DNA from: Mesotoga infera
Lineage (GTDB): Bacteria > Thermotogota > Thermotogae > Petrotogales > Kosmotogaceae
DNA: 64,000 nucleotides
Direction of reading: 5' to 3'
NCBI RefSeq assembly: GCF_900157305.1
Contig: NZ_LS974202.1
Span: 2,852,001-2,916,000, forward strand
A program made the translations under genes and the position numbers. How positions within the stretch are numbered: the first letter of the stretch is position 1; each line of letters opens with the position of its first letter. The notes beneath the pieces are model-generated. The model worked only from the letters and a program-made list of their open reading frames with translations. It did not search any database and was not told the origin of the DNA. Positions 35,831 through 43,659 of this stretch are shown piece after piece.

Positions 35831-36595
35831 TCATACCGGCCTGAGAGTGCCGGCGAAGACCTGCCAGGCGAGAAGACTCTTGGACACCAGACTGAGTATG
35901 ACATAGACATTCTCTCCGAAGAGATAATTCTTCCACGGGCCGATCTTCTTGTACTGGAGGAACATATTTATCGCAAAGCTGTTGAAAAAGACTAGAAACG
36001 TTACGATGATCGCATAGACGAAAGAGGGGAACTGTACGTTCGCCTTACCCAGGGACGTGAAGAGATAGATGAAGACTGCCACCCACGAGACGGCTCCGGC
36101 GATACTGCCGAACACGAAAGAAGTCCAGTTGGTCTTCTCCGTGGTCTGATTATGAAGCTCCATCATGAGGCCGAAGAGATTCATAAGACCGTTCACGGTG
36201 AAGAGGAGCATGAGACTAACTATATCGAGCATCCCGGAAAACATGGCCAGCGCTACTATCATCACCGAAGAGCTGATCGAATACTCGTACCACCTCGCAT
36301 AATTGATGCCCCTCTCGAGATTCCTCGCGTACCACTTGAACCCGAAAGTCGAGACTATGAAATGGGCTATGGACGACATGAAGAGAAAACTGGCTATGAA
36401 GGGGCCCATCCGCAGGTTAAAAAGATTCTCGGTTGCGGGAACGAGCTTCATTATTTCACGATCGAAGGCCAGATAATTCCTCGTGATGGTGAGGGTCGAA
36501 TCGTTGCTCAGGATAAGCATGACAACTCCCTGGATCAGATGCAGAAAGGCCATTATCATGTTGAAGGTGCGGAGCTTTTTGTAGACGTTTTCCAT
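35831..36595 (-). CDS. heliorhodopsin
   Basis: A 254-residue, seven-segment membrane protein. The retinal-binding Lys lies in SLVSKSLLAWQVFAGTLRP (Lys239), a heliorhodopsin signature. The counterion Glu is in RWYEYSISSS (Glu104), and the two inner-pocket His are at 19 (FLHLIQG) and 78 (IAHFI). ERGINYARWYEYS and NLFGLMMELHN are further family phrases. All key residues are present, so the protein should bind retinal. Heliorhodopsins are light sensors or channel/enzyme partners with inverted topology, not pumps in general. AGGGGGAG precedes ATG 36595. GCCGGT/ACCGGC arms (35818-35840) at its end may form a terminator. No retinal-making gene is in the window. Confidence 0.9.
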   Translation of the reverse strand: MENVYKKLRTFNMIMAFLHLIQGVVMLILSNDSTLTITRNYLAFDREIMKLVPATENLFNLRMGPFIASFLFMSSIAHFIVSTFGFKWYARNLERGINYARWYEYSISSSVMIVALAMFSGMLDIVSLMLLFTVNGLMNLFGLMMELHNQTTEKTNWTSFVFGSIAGAVSWVAVFIYLFTSLGKANVQFPSFVYAIIVTFLVFFNSFAINMFLQYKKIGPWKNYLFGENVYVILSLVSKSLLAWQVFAGTLRPV

Positions 36596-36825
36596 ACTTT
36601 CTCCCCCTTTTTTGGTTATCTCTAAATGTTAACACTTTCCGCTCCATTTACGACCCTTTATGGAGACTCTTCACCGGCAGATCGTTCCAGTAAGCTTGAG
36701 CGATTTCCATTGGCTCTCTCACTCTTTTGTGTGCTTTTTCATGCACCTACCCGCTTGCCGGTATATCTCTCAGACACCCGGTAAACTCTTTTTGTAAATG
36801 ACCTGTCCGGACTCTCAAACCGATT

Positions 36826-36854
36826 TTGTTTTTTATCTCCTCAAGTGGTAAAAT
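36826..36854 (+). promoter_or_regulatory. promoter of the NERD-helicase cassette
   Basis: TTGTTT (36826-36831), a 17-base spacer and TAAAAT (36849-36854). The 14 bases ending in the -10 box (TCAAGTGGTAAAAT) differ by one base from those of the promoter at 40907-40934, which suggests shared control. Confidence 0.6.
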
Positions 36855-36883
36855 ATATTTAGCTTATTTAGATGTTCCTTTTC

Positions 36884-36913
36884 CCTCTCGAACCTCTCGA
36901 GAGGAATTTTTTT
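36884..36913 (+). terminator. terminator-like hairpin in the leader of the NERD-helicase cassette
   Basis: Stem CCTCTCG (36884-36890) / CGAGAGG (36898-36904), loop AACCTCT, then AATTTTTTT. It lies about 25 bases after the predicted transcript start and 170 bases before the gene, so it could reduce or control expression. Confidence 0.5.
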
Positions 36914-37001
36914 AAAGGGTTATCCAGCACCTTGAGATTTCCTTTTTTCCCTTCCCCTGTGATAACATTTCTTTGGGCTTGCTTCCTGGTTCTCGGTTTA
37001 T

Positions 37002-37020
37002 TCAACGGTATAACCGTTGA
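37002..37020. promoter_or_regulatory. perfect 8-pair inverted repeat, operator-like
   Basis: TCAACGGT, spacer ATA, ACCGTTGA. It lies 65 bases before the NERD gene. No T run follows, so it is not a terminator. A protein-binding site is inference from symmetry. Confidence 0.35.
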
Positions 37021-37084
37021 TGTTGGAGGTCTTCCTTTTCGAGAACCTCATATTATTATCTTCAAACGGTAACGGAGGGGATTA

Positions 37085-37672
37085 ATGGCTGAGATCGTGT
37101 ATTGCAGTTATCAAAAAGCCGAAGGTGGACCTTCTGATGAAGTAAAAGCATATATCTCAAACTTCTTTCGCGATCGTCTTGACAAAAACTGGATAGTCTA
37201 CATTGAACCATTCTTCAACGGTCAACAACCAGATATTGTACTACTACATCCCGAAAAAGGGATCATGGTCTGGGAAATCGCTCTTTCTTCCGACGATCCT
37301 GGACTTGCCCTAAGAAGGGCCGTCTCTGTGAGAAATGCAATGATCGATCTTTATATTCCAACGCTTGGCGAAAGACTGTATCAAAACAAGTGGTTCATCA
37401 AGGCGCTGAAAGTTGGTTTGTATATTCCTTCCCTTACACGAAAGGAGATAATAAATAAGCTCTCTAGAATCAAAAACAGTCAATACGCCAGCATTATCGG
37501 AAAAGACGGTGTGGAAATGAATCAGGCTCCCTTCGTCTGGAACACTGAGTGTTTCAAAGATATTCCCGAACGTTTGGAACTGGTCGAAGCGCTCAAGACA
37601 TGGCTTAATCCGCCGTATCACAGGTCTGAAATGGGAAAAGCTTTCAACTTTCGAGACATCAGCAGGTTCTAG
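37085..37672 (+). CDS. NERD nuclease-related domain protein, 5' part of a split NERD-helicase
   Basis: 195 residues. WIVYIEPFFNGQQPDIVLLHPEKGIMVWEIALS shows the nuclease-like core of NERD domains (Asp of QQPDIVLL, Glu of VWEIA). The protein ends shortly after ALKTWLNP, where related proteins continue into a UvrD-type helicase. The helicase follows in the -1 frame, and at 37633-37639 the sequence G-GGA-AAA in the reading frame is a legal -1 slip site. The two parts are thus probably one protein (about 590 residues) made by frameshifting, or a gene broken by one missing A. GGAGGGG precedes the start. Confidence 0.78.
   Translation: MAEIVYCSYQKAEGGPSDEVKAYISNFFRDRLDKNWIVYIEPFFNGQQPDIVLLHPEKGIMVWEIALSSDDPGLALRRAVSVRNAMIDLYIPTLGERLYQNKWFIKALKVGLYIPSLTRKEIINKLSRIKNSQYASIIGKDGVEMNQAPFVWNTECFKDIPERLELVEALKTWLNPPYHRSEMGKAFNFRDISRF
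37633..37639 (+). other. slippery heptamer / frameshift point G-GGA-AAA
   Basis: In the NERD frame the bases read ATG-GGA-AAA-GCT. Slipping back one base after AAA gives AGC-TTT-CAA, which leads straight into LSRHQQVLATCRSGHIRVRG and the helicase Walker A motif. A weak GCAGGT/ACTTGC hairpin follows at 37662-37680, further away than usual. One added A in the A run would also restore the frame. Confidence 0.55.
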
Positions 37673-37698
37673 CGACTTGCAGGAGCGGCCATATAAGG

Positions 37699-38862
37699 GT
37701 GAGAGGTGCCGCCGGTTCAGGTAAGACCCTCACTCTGGCACACAGAGCGGCCAATATCGCCGCTACGGGCAAGAAAGTGCTAGTGGTTACTTTCAACATC
37801 ACGATGTGGCATTATATAAGAAAGATAATGGATAGAATCCCGCGGGATTTCGACTTCAAAAATATAGTCTTCACTCATTTCCACGAGTTTTGCTTTAGGG
37901 AACTGCGCAGGATGGGTATTGAAGGAAACTTACATTCTGGCGAAAGCGATGACGATTTCTTCCAGAACAAACTTCCCGGCCTTGTTAAGAAAGCTCTTGA
38001 AAGTGGTAGCAATCCAAGATGGAGAAGAGAGAAGCCCATTTATGATGCAATTCTTATCGACGAAGGTCAGGACTTTTGCTGGAACTGGTATGATTTGCTC
38101 TCATCTTATCTTAGTCCCAATAATGAACTTGTCCTCTTCACAGACTCTCGTCAGAACATATATGGAAGAGAGAGCTGGATAGACGAACCGATGCGAAAAG
38201 TCCAGTTTCGCGGAGCCTGGAATGAGCTCAAAGATTCCTTTAGAATTAAAGGAATACTCGTGGATGAGCTGAATCGATTTGCCGCGCAATACATCGCGAA
38301 GAACACTGAGGATGTTATCGTTGTGTCAGGACAGATCTCTTTGTATAAAGAAATCCTGATATGGGAAGATGTTGCTCAACATGAAGCAAAGGAGGTCTGT
38401 TTTTCAGCCTTTGAATACTTCTTCGACAACAAAGTCTCTCCTTCGGATATCACTATTCTGGTAATGGACAGGAATTTCGGTCTGGATCTTGTGAATGTCT
38501 TCCAACTAAAAGGTATAAACGTCAACCACATATTTGCCCCAGACCCGGAGTATCGGAAACACTTGAAAGAACTATTCTGGATGAAGAATCCGCTCCTCAA
38601 AACATGCACCGTTCATTCGTTCAAAGGTTCGGAATCCAAGTGCGTTATTTTGGTGATACCTGATGAGGGCAACATGGTTTTCAAAAGAGATACAGTCCAC
38701 AGTATTGTCTATACGGGAATATCCAGAGCACTTGACAGCCTGTGCGTTGTAAACTGTTCAGAAACTTATAGAGGATTTGGTAAAGAGTGGAACAGGCTTC
38801 CAATCAAATCCTCGGGAGGGAACTGGCCATTTTTCCGCAAAACAGAGATTATCGAATTCTAA
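37699..38862 (+). CDS. UvrD/Rep-like SF1 helicase, 3' part of a split NERD-helicase
   Basis: 387 residues from the GTG at 37699, though the matching frame begins further upstream at about 37640 (LSRHQQ...). Visible helicase motifs: Walker A GAAGSGKT, motif II LIDEGQDF, motif III-like ELVLFTDSRQNIYG, and motif VI-like YTGISRA near residue 340. The short length lacks the 2B domain of UvrD, as in NERD-fused helicases. By itself the GTG has no ribosome site, which supports translation by frameshift from the NERD part. The DNA is AT-richer than most neighbours. Confidence 0.85.
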   Translation: MRGAAGSGKTLTLAHRAANIAATGKKVLVVTFNITMWHYIRKIMDRIPRDFDFKNIVFTHFHEFCFRELRRMGIEGNLHSGESDDDFFQNKLPGLVKKALESGSNPRWRREKPIYDAILIDEGQDFCWNWYDLLSSYLSPNNELVLFTDSRQNIYGRESWIDEPMRKVQFRGAWNELKDSFRIKGILVDELNRFAAQYIAKNTEDVIVVSGQISLYKEILIWEDVAQHEAKEVCFSAFEYFFDNKVSPSDITILVMDRNFGLDLVNVFQLKGINVNHIFAPDPEYRKHLKELFWMKNPLLKTCTVHSFKGSESKCVILVIPDEGNMVFKRDTVHSIVYTGISRALDSLCVVNCSETYRGFGKEWNRLPIKSSGGNWPFFRKTEIIEF

Positions 38863-38882
38863 TGATTGAAGGGTGAACTGGA

Positions 38883-39749
38883 TTGGATATTACATCTTTT
38901 CTGGAAAGTGTCTTCGCTGATTTTTCTTCTTCTATTAAAAGCGTGGATCGCCTCTGTATTCTAAAAACACTGTCATTCTTGAATTCGAGCACACCAGATT
39001 ACTCCAATCGTATGATTCAGCAGTTGTATCTGCTTAGATACGCGCCGGCATATATATATGAATACGAAGCCTTCTATGAAGCGCTCATGGATCTTGAAGG
39101 ATCTACCTCCTTTCTCAGGATCTTTTCGATTGGTTCCGGTTCCGGCCTTGACTATTACGGTGCATATCGCGCCATTAAAAAGAAAGGACTCCCTCCCGAC
39201 TTCCTTTATTATTCAGGGATCGACGTGATCGATTGGTATTACAGAACAACGCTTAATAATCATAGGTACTACTTCTACAAACAAGACGTGACACGACTAT
39301 ATTCCCTGCCCGACAGATTTATAAATGTCCTGTTCTTTCCGAAATCCATAAGTGAGTTTTCAAACGAATCATTTTCCAGGCTTTTCGAAGTCATATGTAA
39401 CACGGCTTTCTCCCGTGAACAGATCAACATCTGCGCGTCCGTGAGAAGATCACGTCTCGAGGATGATTATAAGAGATTGGTTAAGATCGTGGAATGCCTG
39501 CTGCTGAAAGGAGATTACACGCTTGATTTGACGCACAATTCTCTAGAAGATAATGTTCAGGGTGAAAGTATCTTTTACCCCGAAGACATTTTTCATTTCT
39601 TGTCGAATCTGAGAGATTACTGTCCTGCATATAGACGGCGTATATGTAGAGGCGAAAGAGACTGTGATACACTCAATCGGAAACCCATGAAAGATACAGG
39701 CTATCGGCAATACTGGATAATTAGACTCGTGAGAAAGGAAAGAAACTAG
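38883..39749 (+). CDS. predicted class I SAM-dependent methyltransferase-like protein
   Basis: 288 residues; not a named family to me. LRIFSIGSGSGLDYYGAYRAI near residue 78 matches the glycine-rich SAM motif I of Rossmann methyltransferases, followed by an acidic strand end (YYSGIDVIDW) at the right distance. The C-terminus has several Cys (CPAYRRRICRGERDC) that could bind metal. The start is a TTG with AAGGGTGA upstream. It lies 20 bases after the helicase and 1 base before the DUF1848 gene, so the three form one operon. The substrate is unknown. Confidence 0.6.
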   Translation: MDITSFLESVFADFSSSIKSVDRLCILKTLSFLNSSTPDYSNRMIQQLYLLRYAPAYIYEYEAFYEALMDLEGSTSFLRIFSIGSGSGLDYYGAYRAIKKKGLPPDFLYYSGIDVIDWYYRTTLNNHRYYFYKQDVTRLYSLPDRFINVLFFPKSISEFSNESFSRLFEVICNTAFSREQINICASVRRSRLEDDYKRLVKIVECLLLKGDYTLDLTHNSLEDNVQGESIFYPEDIFHFLSNLRDYCPAYRRRICRGERDCDTLNRKPMKDTGYRQYWIIRLVRKERN

Positions 39750-39750
39750 T

Positions 39751-40683
39751 ATGATATTGAGCGTTAGCCGGAGAACCGATATTCCGGCCTTTTACAGCGA
39801 ATGGTTTTTCAACAGGCTCAAAGAGAGGTTCGCTCTTGTCAGAAACCCCATGAACCCTCACCAGATCAGCAGGGTAGATATATCACCCAAAAATATAGAC
39901 TGTATAGTTTTATGGTCGAAGGACCCGGAAAAGATGATCGGTAGACTCGACGAACTCGCCGGCTACACCTATTACTTCCAGTTCACCATAACCCCCTACA
40001 ACAGAGATATAGAGCCCAACCTCAGAGACAAGAGAGAGATTTTCGGGACTTTCGTGAAGCTCTCCGAAATGATCGGCAGGGAGCGCGTAATCTGGAGGTA
40101 TGACCCGGTGATCGTAACGGACAGGTTCACGCTCGAGTGGCATTTGAAGGCCTTCGAATCTATGGCCGGAAAGCTCTGCAAATACACCGACAAGTGCGTT
40201 ATCAGTTTCGTGGACCTTTACAGGAAGATACTTCGCAACATCCGGACAGTCGGGGCGAAGGAGCTGGCGGAGGGGGATTTGCAGGCCCTTGCCGGGGGTT
40301 TCTCGGATATTGCTAAAGCCAACGATCTGGTTCTTGAGAGCTGCTCGGAACTCGTGGATCTGTCGGCATACGGCATTCAACACGGAAGATGCGTTGACGA
40401 CAGGCTCATCTCGAAACTGCTCGGAAGGGAACTGACCGTCTCGAATGACAGAAACCAGCGGGAAGCCTGCGGCTGCGTCGAGAGTGTGGATATAGGAGCC
40501 TACAACACCTGCCCGAACGGCTGTCTTTATTGCTACGCGAATTACAGCAAGAGTACCGTGGATAAGAACCGTCGGGCTTACGATCCCGACTCTCCAATGC
40601 TGTGTGACAGACCCGGAGGAGATGACAGGATAACCATCAGAAAGAAGAAAGAGAGTAAGGATAACCAGACCAAACTTTTCTAG
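39751..40683 (+). CDS. DUF1848 family protein with Cys-rich C-terminus
   Basis: 310 residues. The start MILSVSRRTDIPAFYSEWF and RNPMNPHQISRV are DUF1848 hallmarks. The C-terminal Cys pattern CGCVESVDIGAYNTC with NGCLYCYANYS resembles an iron-sulfur centre of the radical-SAM kind (CxxxCxxC in CPNGCLYC). The family has no established function. Third gene of the cassette, with near-zero spacing. Confidence 0.9.
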   Translation: MILSVSRRTDIPAFYSEWFFNRLKERFALVRNPMNPHQISRVDISPKNIDCIVLWSKDPEKMIGRLDELAGYTYYFQFTITPYNRDIEPNLRDKREIFGTFVKLSEMIGRERVIWRYDPVIVTDRFTLEWHLKAFESMAGKLCKYTDKCVISFVDLYRKILRNIRTVGAKELAEGDLQALAGGFSDIAKANDLVLESCSELVDLSAYGIQHGRCVDDRLISKLLGRELTVSNDRNQREACGCVESVDIGAYNTCPNGCLYCYANYSKSTVDKNRRAYDPDSPMLCDRPGGDDRITIRKKKESKDNQTKLF

Positions 40684-40998
40684 CAACGAGTCTTCGCACA
40701 GGGCATTGACGAGTCAAGTCTATGAAATCATGCGAGGATGCAAGCGCGACGCTCTCTTGTATATAATATACCACTCGTCAGCCAGTGATATGGATCTCTG
40801 CCATCTCATCTTAGGAGAATGTGACTTTTCGATTCGGCGGACGTTAAAAAAGAATTTTACGTTATTAGAACTATCTGGATCTCTATGTCAAACCATTGCC
40901 CGGAGTTTGTTTAGAGAAAATCAAGTGGTACAATCAAAAGATCGATTCACGATTTTCCATTGTTTAAAGCGGAGAAATGCAGGTGTCACGGAGGTTTT
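40684..40998. other. intergenic stretch before the HD-GYP gene
   Basis: About 315 bases that hold one promoter (40907-40934). A 98-codon open frame at 40706 lacks a ribosome site and protein-like composition and is not accepted. Confidence 0.55.
40907..40934 (+). promoter_or_regulatory. promoter of the PAS/HD-GYP gene
   Basis: TTGTTT (40907-40912), a 16-base spacer and TACAAT (40929-40934). TCAAGTGGTACAAT is a near-copy of the promoter at 36826-36854. Confidence 0.6.
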
Positions 40999-43647
40999 AT
41001 GAAGTCTTTTGCCGATCTTGCCAATTATATCGTTGATATGGTATTTGTTTCCGATATGCAAGCCAAAATACTCTATGTAAACGATGCCGTGATAAACACT
41101 TACGGTTTTTCCAGAGAGGATTTGCTTGGCAAGTCCATATTAACCATTCAAAATGAGATTTCAGAGGAATTCTTCAAAGAATTCTGGTCAAAAGCCGCCA
41201 TAGGCACTTCCAGAACGATCGAAAGCCTGCATTATCGTAAAAACGGTGATTCCCTTCCCGTAGAGATACACTCTATTCTGATTGAAGACGATGGCGAAAG
41301 ACTGGTAGTGAGCACTGTAAGAGATATAACGCGACGAAAGCGAGATGAAATGCTTCTTAAAGAGAAGAACCTTCAGCTTCAGGCTCTTGTAGATGCCCCA
41401 ACCGAATCACTGTTTCAGATAGATCCTTCAGGAAGGGTTATAACTGCAAATCAGACTCTCTGCAAAAGGCTTGGTACTGATCTTGAGTCGCTGATCGGTA
41501 AGAATATATATGATTTCGTCCCGCGAGAACTCGCTCAGGCGAGGAAGATTCACGCCGAAGAAGTTCTGAAAACGGGAAAGCCCAGGGTGATCGAGGACCG
41601 GCGAGAGGGAATTGTGCTGAAAACAACTATATACCCGGTATTCGGTCAGGATGGGCGGGTCGAAAGCCTTGTTCTCTTTGCTGAAGATATAACGGCAAGC
41701 AAAAAAGCTGAAGAGGAACTGAAGGAGAGCGAAAGCAGAGTAAGAAAGAAACTCAAGGCGATTCTCGATCCCGAAAGTGAGATTGAGGACCTGGAACTTG
41801 AAGATATATTTGACTTCGAGGCCATTCAGTCTATGATGAACGACTTCTACAGGTTGACGAATATCGGAATGGCGATCATCGACATCCACGGCAAGATACT
41901 TGTTGCCACAGGTTGGCAGGAGATCTGCACAAAGTACCATCGTATGAACCCCGAGACGCTCAGAAACTGTCTTCACAGTGATCTCGAACTCTCCAAAGGC
42001 ATAGTACCGGGAACTTTTAAGCTCTACAAATGCGCCAACAATATGTGGGATATGGCAACTCCGATAATTGTGGGCGATTCTCATCTGGGGAATCTATTTC
42101 TGGGGCAGTTCTTCATTGAAGATGAAAGTCTCGATTACGAACTCTTCCGGAGACAGGCAAGAAAGTATGGTTTCAACGAAGACGAGTATATAAAGGCGCT
42201 TGATAAAGTACCCGTATGGAGCCGGGAAACTATCGATACCGTGATGACCTTCTACTCGAAGTTTGCAAAAATGGTTTCCACTCTCAGTTTTGCAAATATC
42301 AAGCTTGCAAGGACACTCTCTGAAAGAGACGGTCTTCTTCAAACGGTAGAAAAAAAGGAGAGCAAATTCAGAAGATACTTGGAGAGCGCGCCGGATGGAA
42401 TTTTCGTCTCAGATGAGAGAGGAAACTTTACCGATGTTAACGAAGCTTCCAGCAGAATAACCGGATATACGAGAGAAGAGTTGCTGAATATGAACCTGCT
42501 AAAGTTGATCCATCCCGAGAGTCTTGATGATGCCAAAGAACATTTCAGGAAGACTGTCGAGACCGGTGAAGCTGAAGGAATAGTCTCATTTGTAAAGAAG
42601 AATGGCGAGAAGGGCTACTGGAACGTCAGGGCGGTAAGGCTGGACGATACCAGTTTCATAGGATTCGTCAGTGACGTGACCGATCTCTTAATGAGCCAGG
42701 AAGCTCTGAGAAAGTCCGAGGAAGAGAAATCTTTGATACTCAACGCAACCAAAGAAAGTATAGTTTATTACGACAGGGATCTCAGAATAAACTGGATCAA
42801 CAGAGCTATGTCGAAACGTCTGGGTGTTGAAGTCGGCGACCTGATAGGAAAGAAGTGCTTCATGATATGGAAAGCCGGTGAGAAATGCGACGACTGCATA
42901 CTGGAAAAGGTAATTAAAAGCCGCGAGCAGAAAAAAACAGAACTCACCAACGAAATGGGCGAGTACTGGCTTGTGAGGGCCTACCCAGTTATAGGGCCGG
43001 ACGGAGATGTTACGGGTGTTGTAGAAGTCAGTGAAGATATTACCGAGAGAAAGCGTGCTTCAAAAAAGCTGGAAGCGGCCTTCGACGCATTGGTCCGCAT
43101 CGCGTCCGATATAGTTAGTGCAAAAGATCCTTACACGGCCGGCCACCAGAAGAATGTGAGCGATCTGGCCGTGGCCATCGGGAAGAAAATGGGTCTGAAT
43201 GATGAAACTCTTACCTGCCTCAAATTTGCCGGCCTGCTCCATGATATAGGAAAGATTTCGATTCCGTCGGAGATTTTGACGAGACCGGTAAAGCTAAGCA
43301 ATATAGAGTTGAGCCTTATAAAGGAGCATTCGAGAAACGGCTACAACATTCTTAAGGATATAGACCTGCCCTGGCCTATCGCCGATATAGTACTGCAGCA
43401 CCACGAAAGACTCGACGGGTCTGGCTATCCGAACGGTCTGAAAAACGATGAAATAAGGCTTGAATCAAGAATAATAGCGGTTGCCGATGTGGTTGAGGCT
43501 ATAACTTCCCACAGACCTTACAGACAGGCTCTGGGAATCGAGCACGCCCTGAATGAGATAAAGAAAAATTCAGGCATACTGTACGATCCCGCTGTCGTGG
43601 AAGCCTGCGTACAGGTTTTCGAGGACGGTTACCTGCTGACAGTTTAG
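40999..43647 (+). CDS. PAS-PAS-PocR-PAS-PAS-HD-GYP sensor, predicted cyclic-di-GMP phosphodiesterase
   Basis: 882 residues. PAS domains lie at about 3-117 and 127-245. A PocR ligand-sensing domain (about 265-440) has EDIFDFEAIQSMMNDFYRLT and HSDLELSKG. Two more PAS domains follow (about 455-570 and 590-705). An HD-GYP domain (about 715-882) has HDIGKISIP, a following HSRNGY, and HHERLDGSGYP with all metal ligands. HD-GYP enzymes break down cyclic-di-GMP; PocR domains are known to sense small hydrocarbon-like ligands. No membrane segment is seen, so it is cytoplasmic. GGAGG lies 5 bases before ATG 40999, which is preferred over an earlier in-frame start. Confidence 0.9.
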   Translation: MKSFADLANYIVDMVFVSDMQAKILYVNDAVINTYGFSREDLLGKSILTIQNEISEEFFKEFWSKAAIGTSRTIESLHYRKNGDSLPVEIHSILIEDDGERLVVSTVRDITRRKRDEMLLKEKNLQLQALVDAPTESLFQIDPSGRVITANQTLCKRLGTDLESLIGKNIYDFVPRELAQARKIHAEEVLKTGKPRVIEDRREGIVLKTTIYPVFGQDGRVESLVLFAEDITASKKAEEELKESESRVRKKLKAILDPESEIEDLELEDIFDFEAIQSMMNDFYRLTNIGMAIIDIHGKILVATGWQEICTKYHRMNPETLRNCLHSDLELSKGIVPGTFKLYKCANNMWDMATPIIVGDSHLGNLFLGQFFIEDESLDYELFRRQARKYGFNEDEYIKALDKVPVWSRETIDTVMTFYSKFAKMVSTLSFANIKLARTLSERDGLLQTVEKKESKFRRYLESAPDGIFVSDERGNFTDVNEASSRITGYTREELLNMNLLKLIHPESLDDAKEHFRKTVETGEAEGIVSFVKKNGEKGYWNVRAVRLDDTSFIGFVSDVTDLLMSQEALRKSEEEKSLILNATKESIVYYDRDLRINWINRAMSKRLGVEVGDLIGKKCFMIWKAGEKCDDCILEKVIKSREQKKTELTNEMGEYWLVRAYPVIGPDGDVTGVVEVSEDITERKRASKKLEAAFDALVRIASDIVSAKDPYTAGHQKNVSDLAVAIGKKMGLNDETLTCLKFAGLLHDIGKISIPSEILTRPVKLSNIELSLIKEHSRNGYNILKDIDLPWPIADIVLQHHERLDGSGYPNGLKNDEIRLESRIIAVADVVEAITSHRPYRQALGIEHALNEIKKNSGILYDPAVVEACVQVFEDGYLLTV

Positions 43648-43659
43648 CGAAAATTTATG

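Larger units (their letters stand above)
36596..37084. other. divergent intergenic region between heliorhodopsin and the NERD-helicase genes
   Basis: About 490 bases. A rightward promoter (36826-36854), a terminator-like hairpin (36884-36913) and an 8-pair inverted repeat (37002-37020) are listed separately. For the leftward heliorhodopsin gene I see only a good ribosome site and no convincing promoter. A 66-codon open frame at 36872 has no ribosome site and is not accepted. Confidence 0.6.

Noticed and set aside
36872-37072. 66-codon frame rich in Phe and Leu after the cassette promoter
   Set aside because: No ribosome site, and it runs through a terminator-like hairpin; the Phe codons look accidental.
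40706-41002. 98-codon frame before the HD-GYP gene
   Set aside because: No ribosome site, and it overlaps the promoter and start of the next gene.
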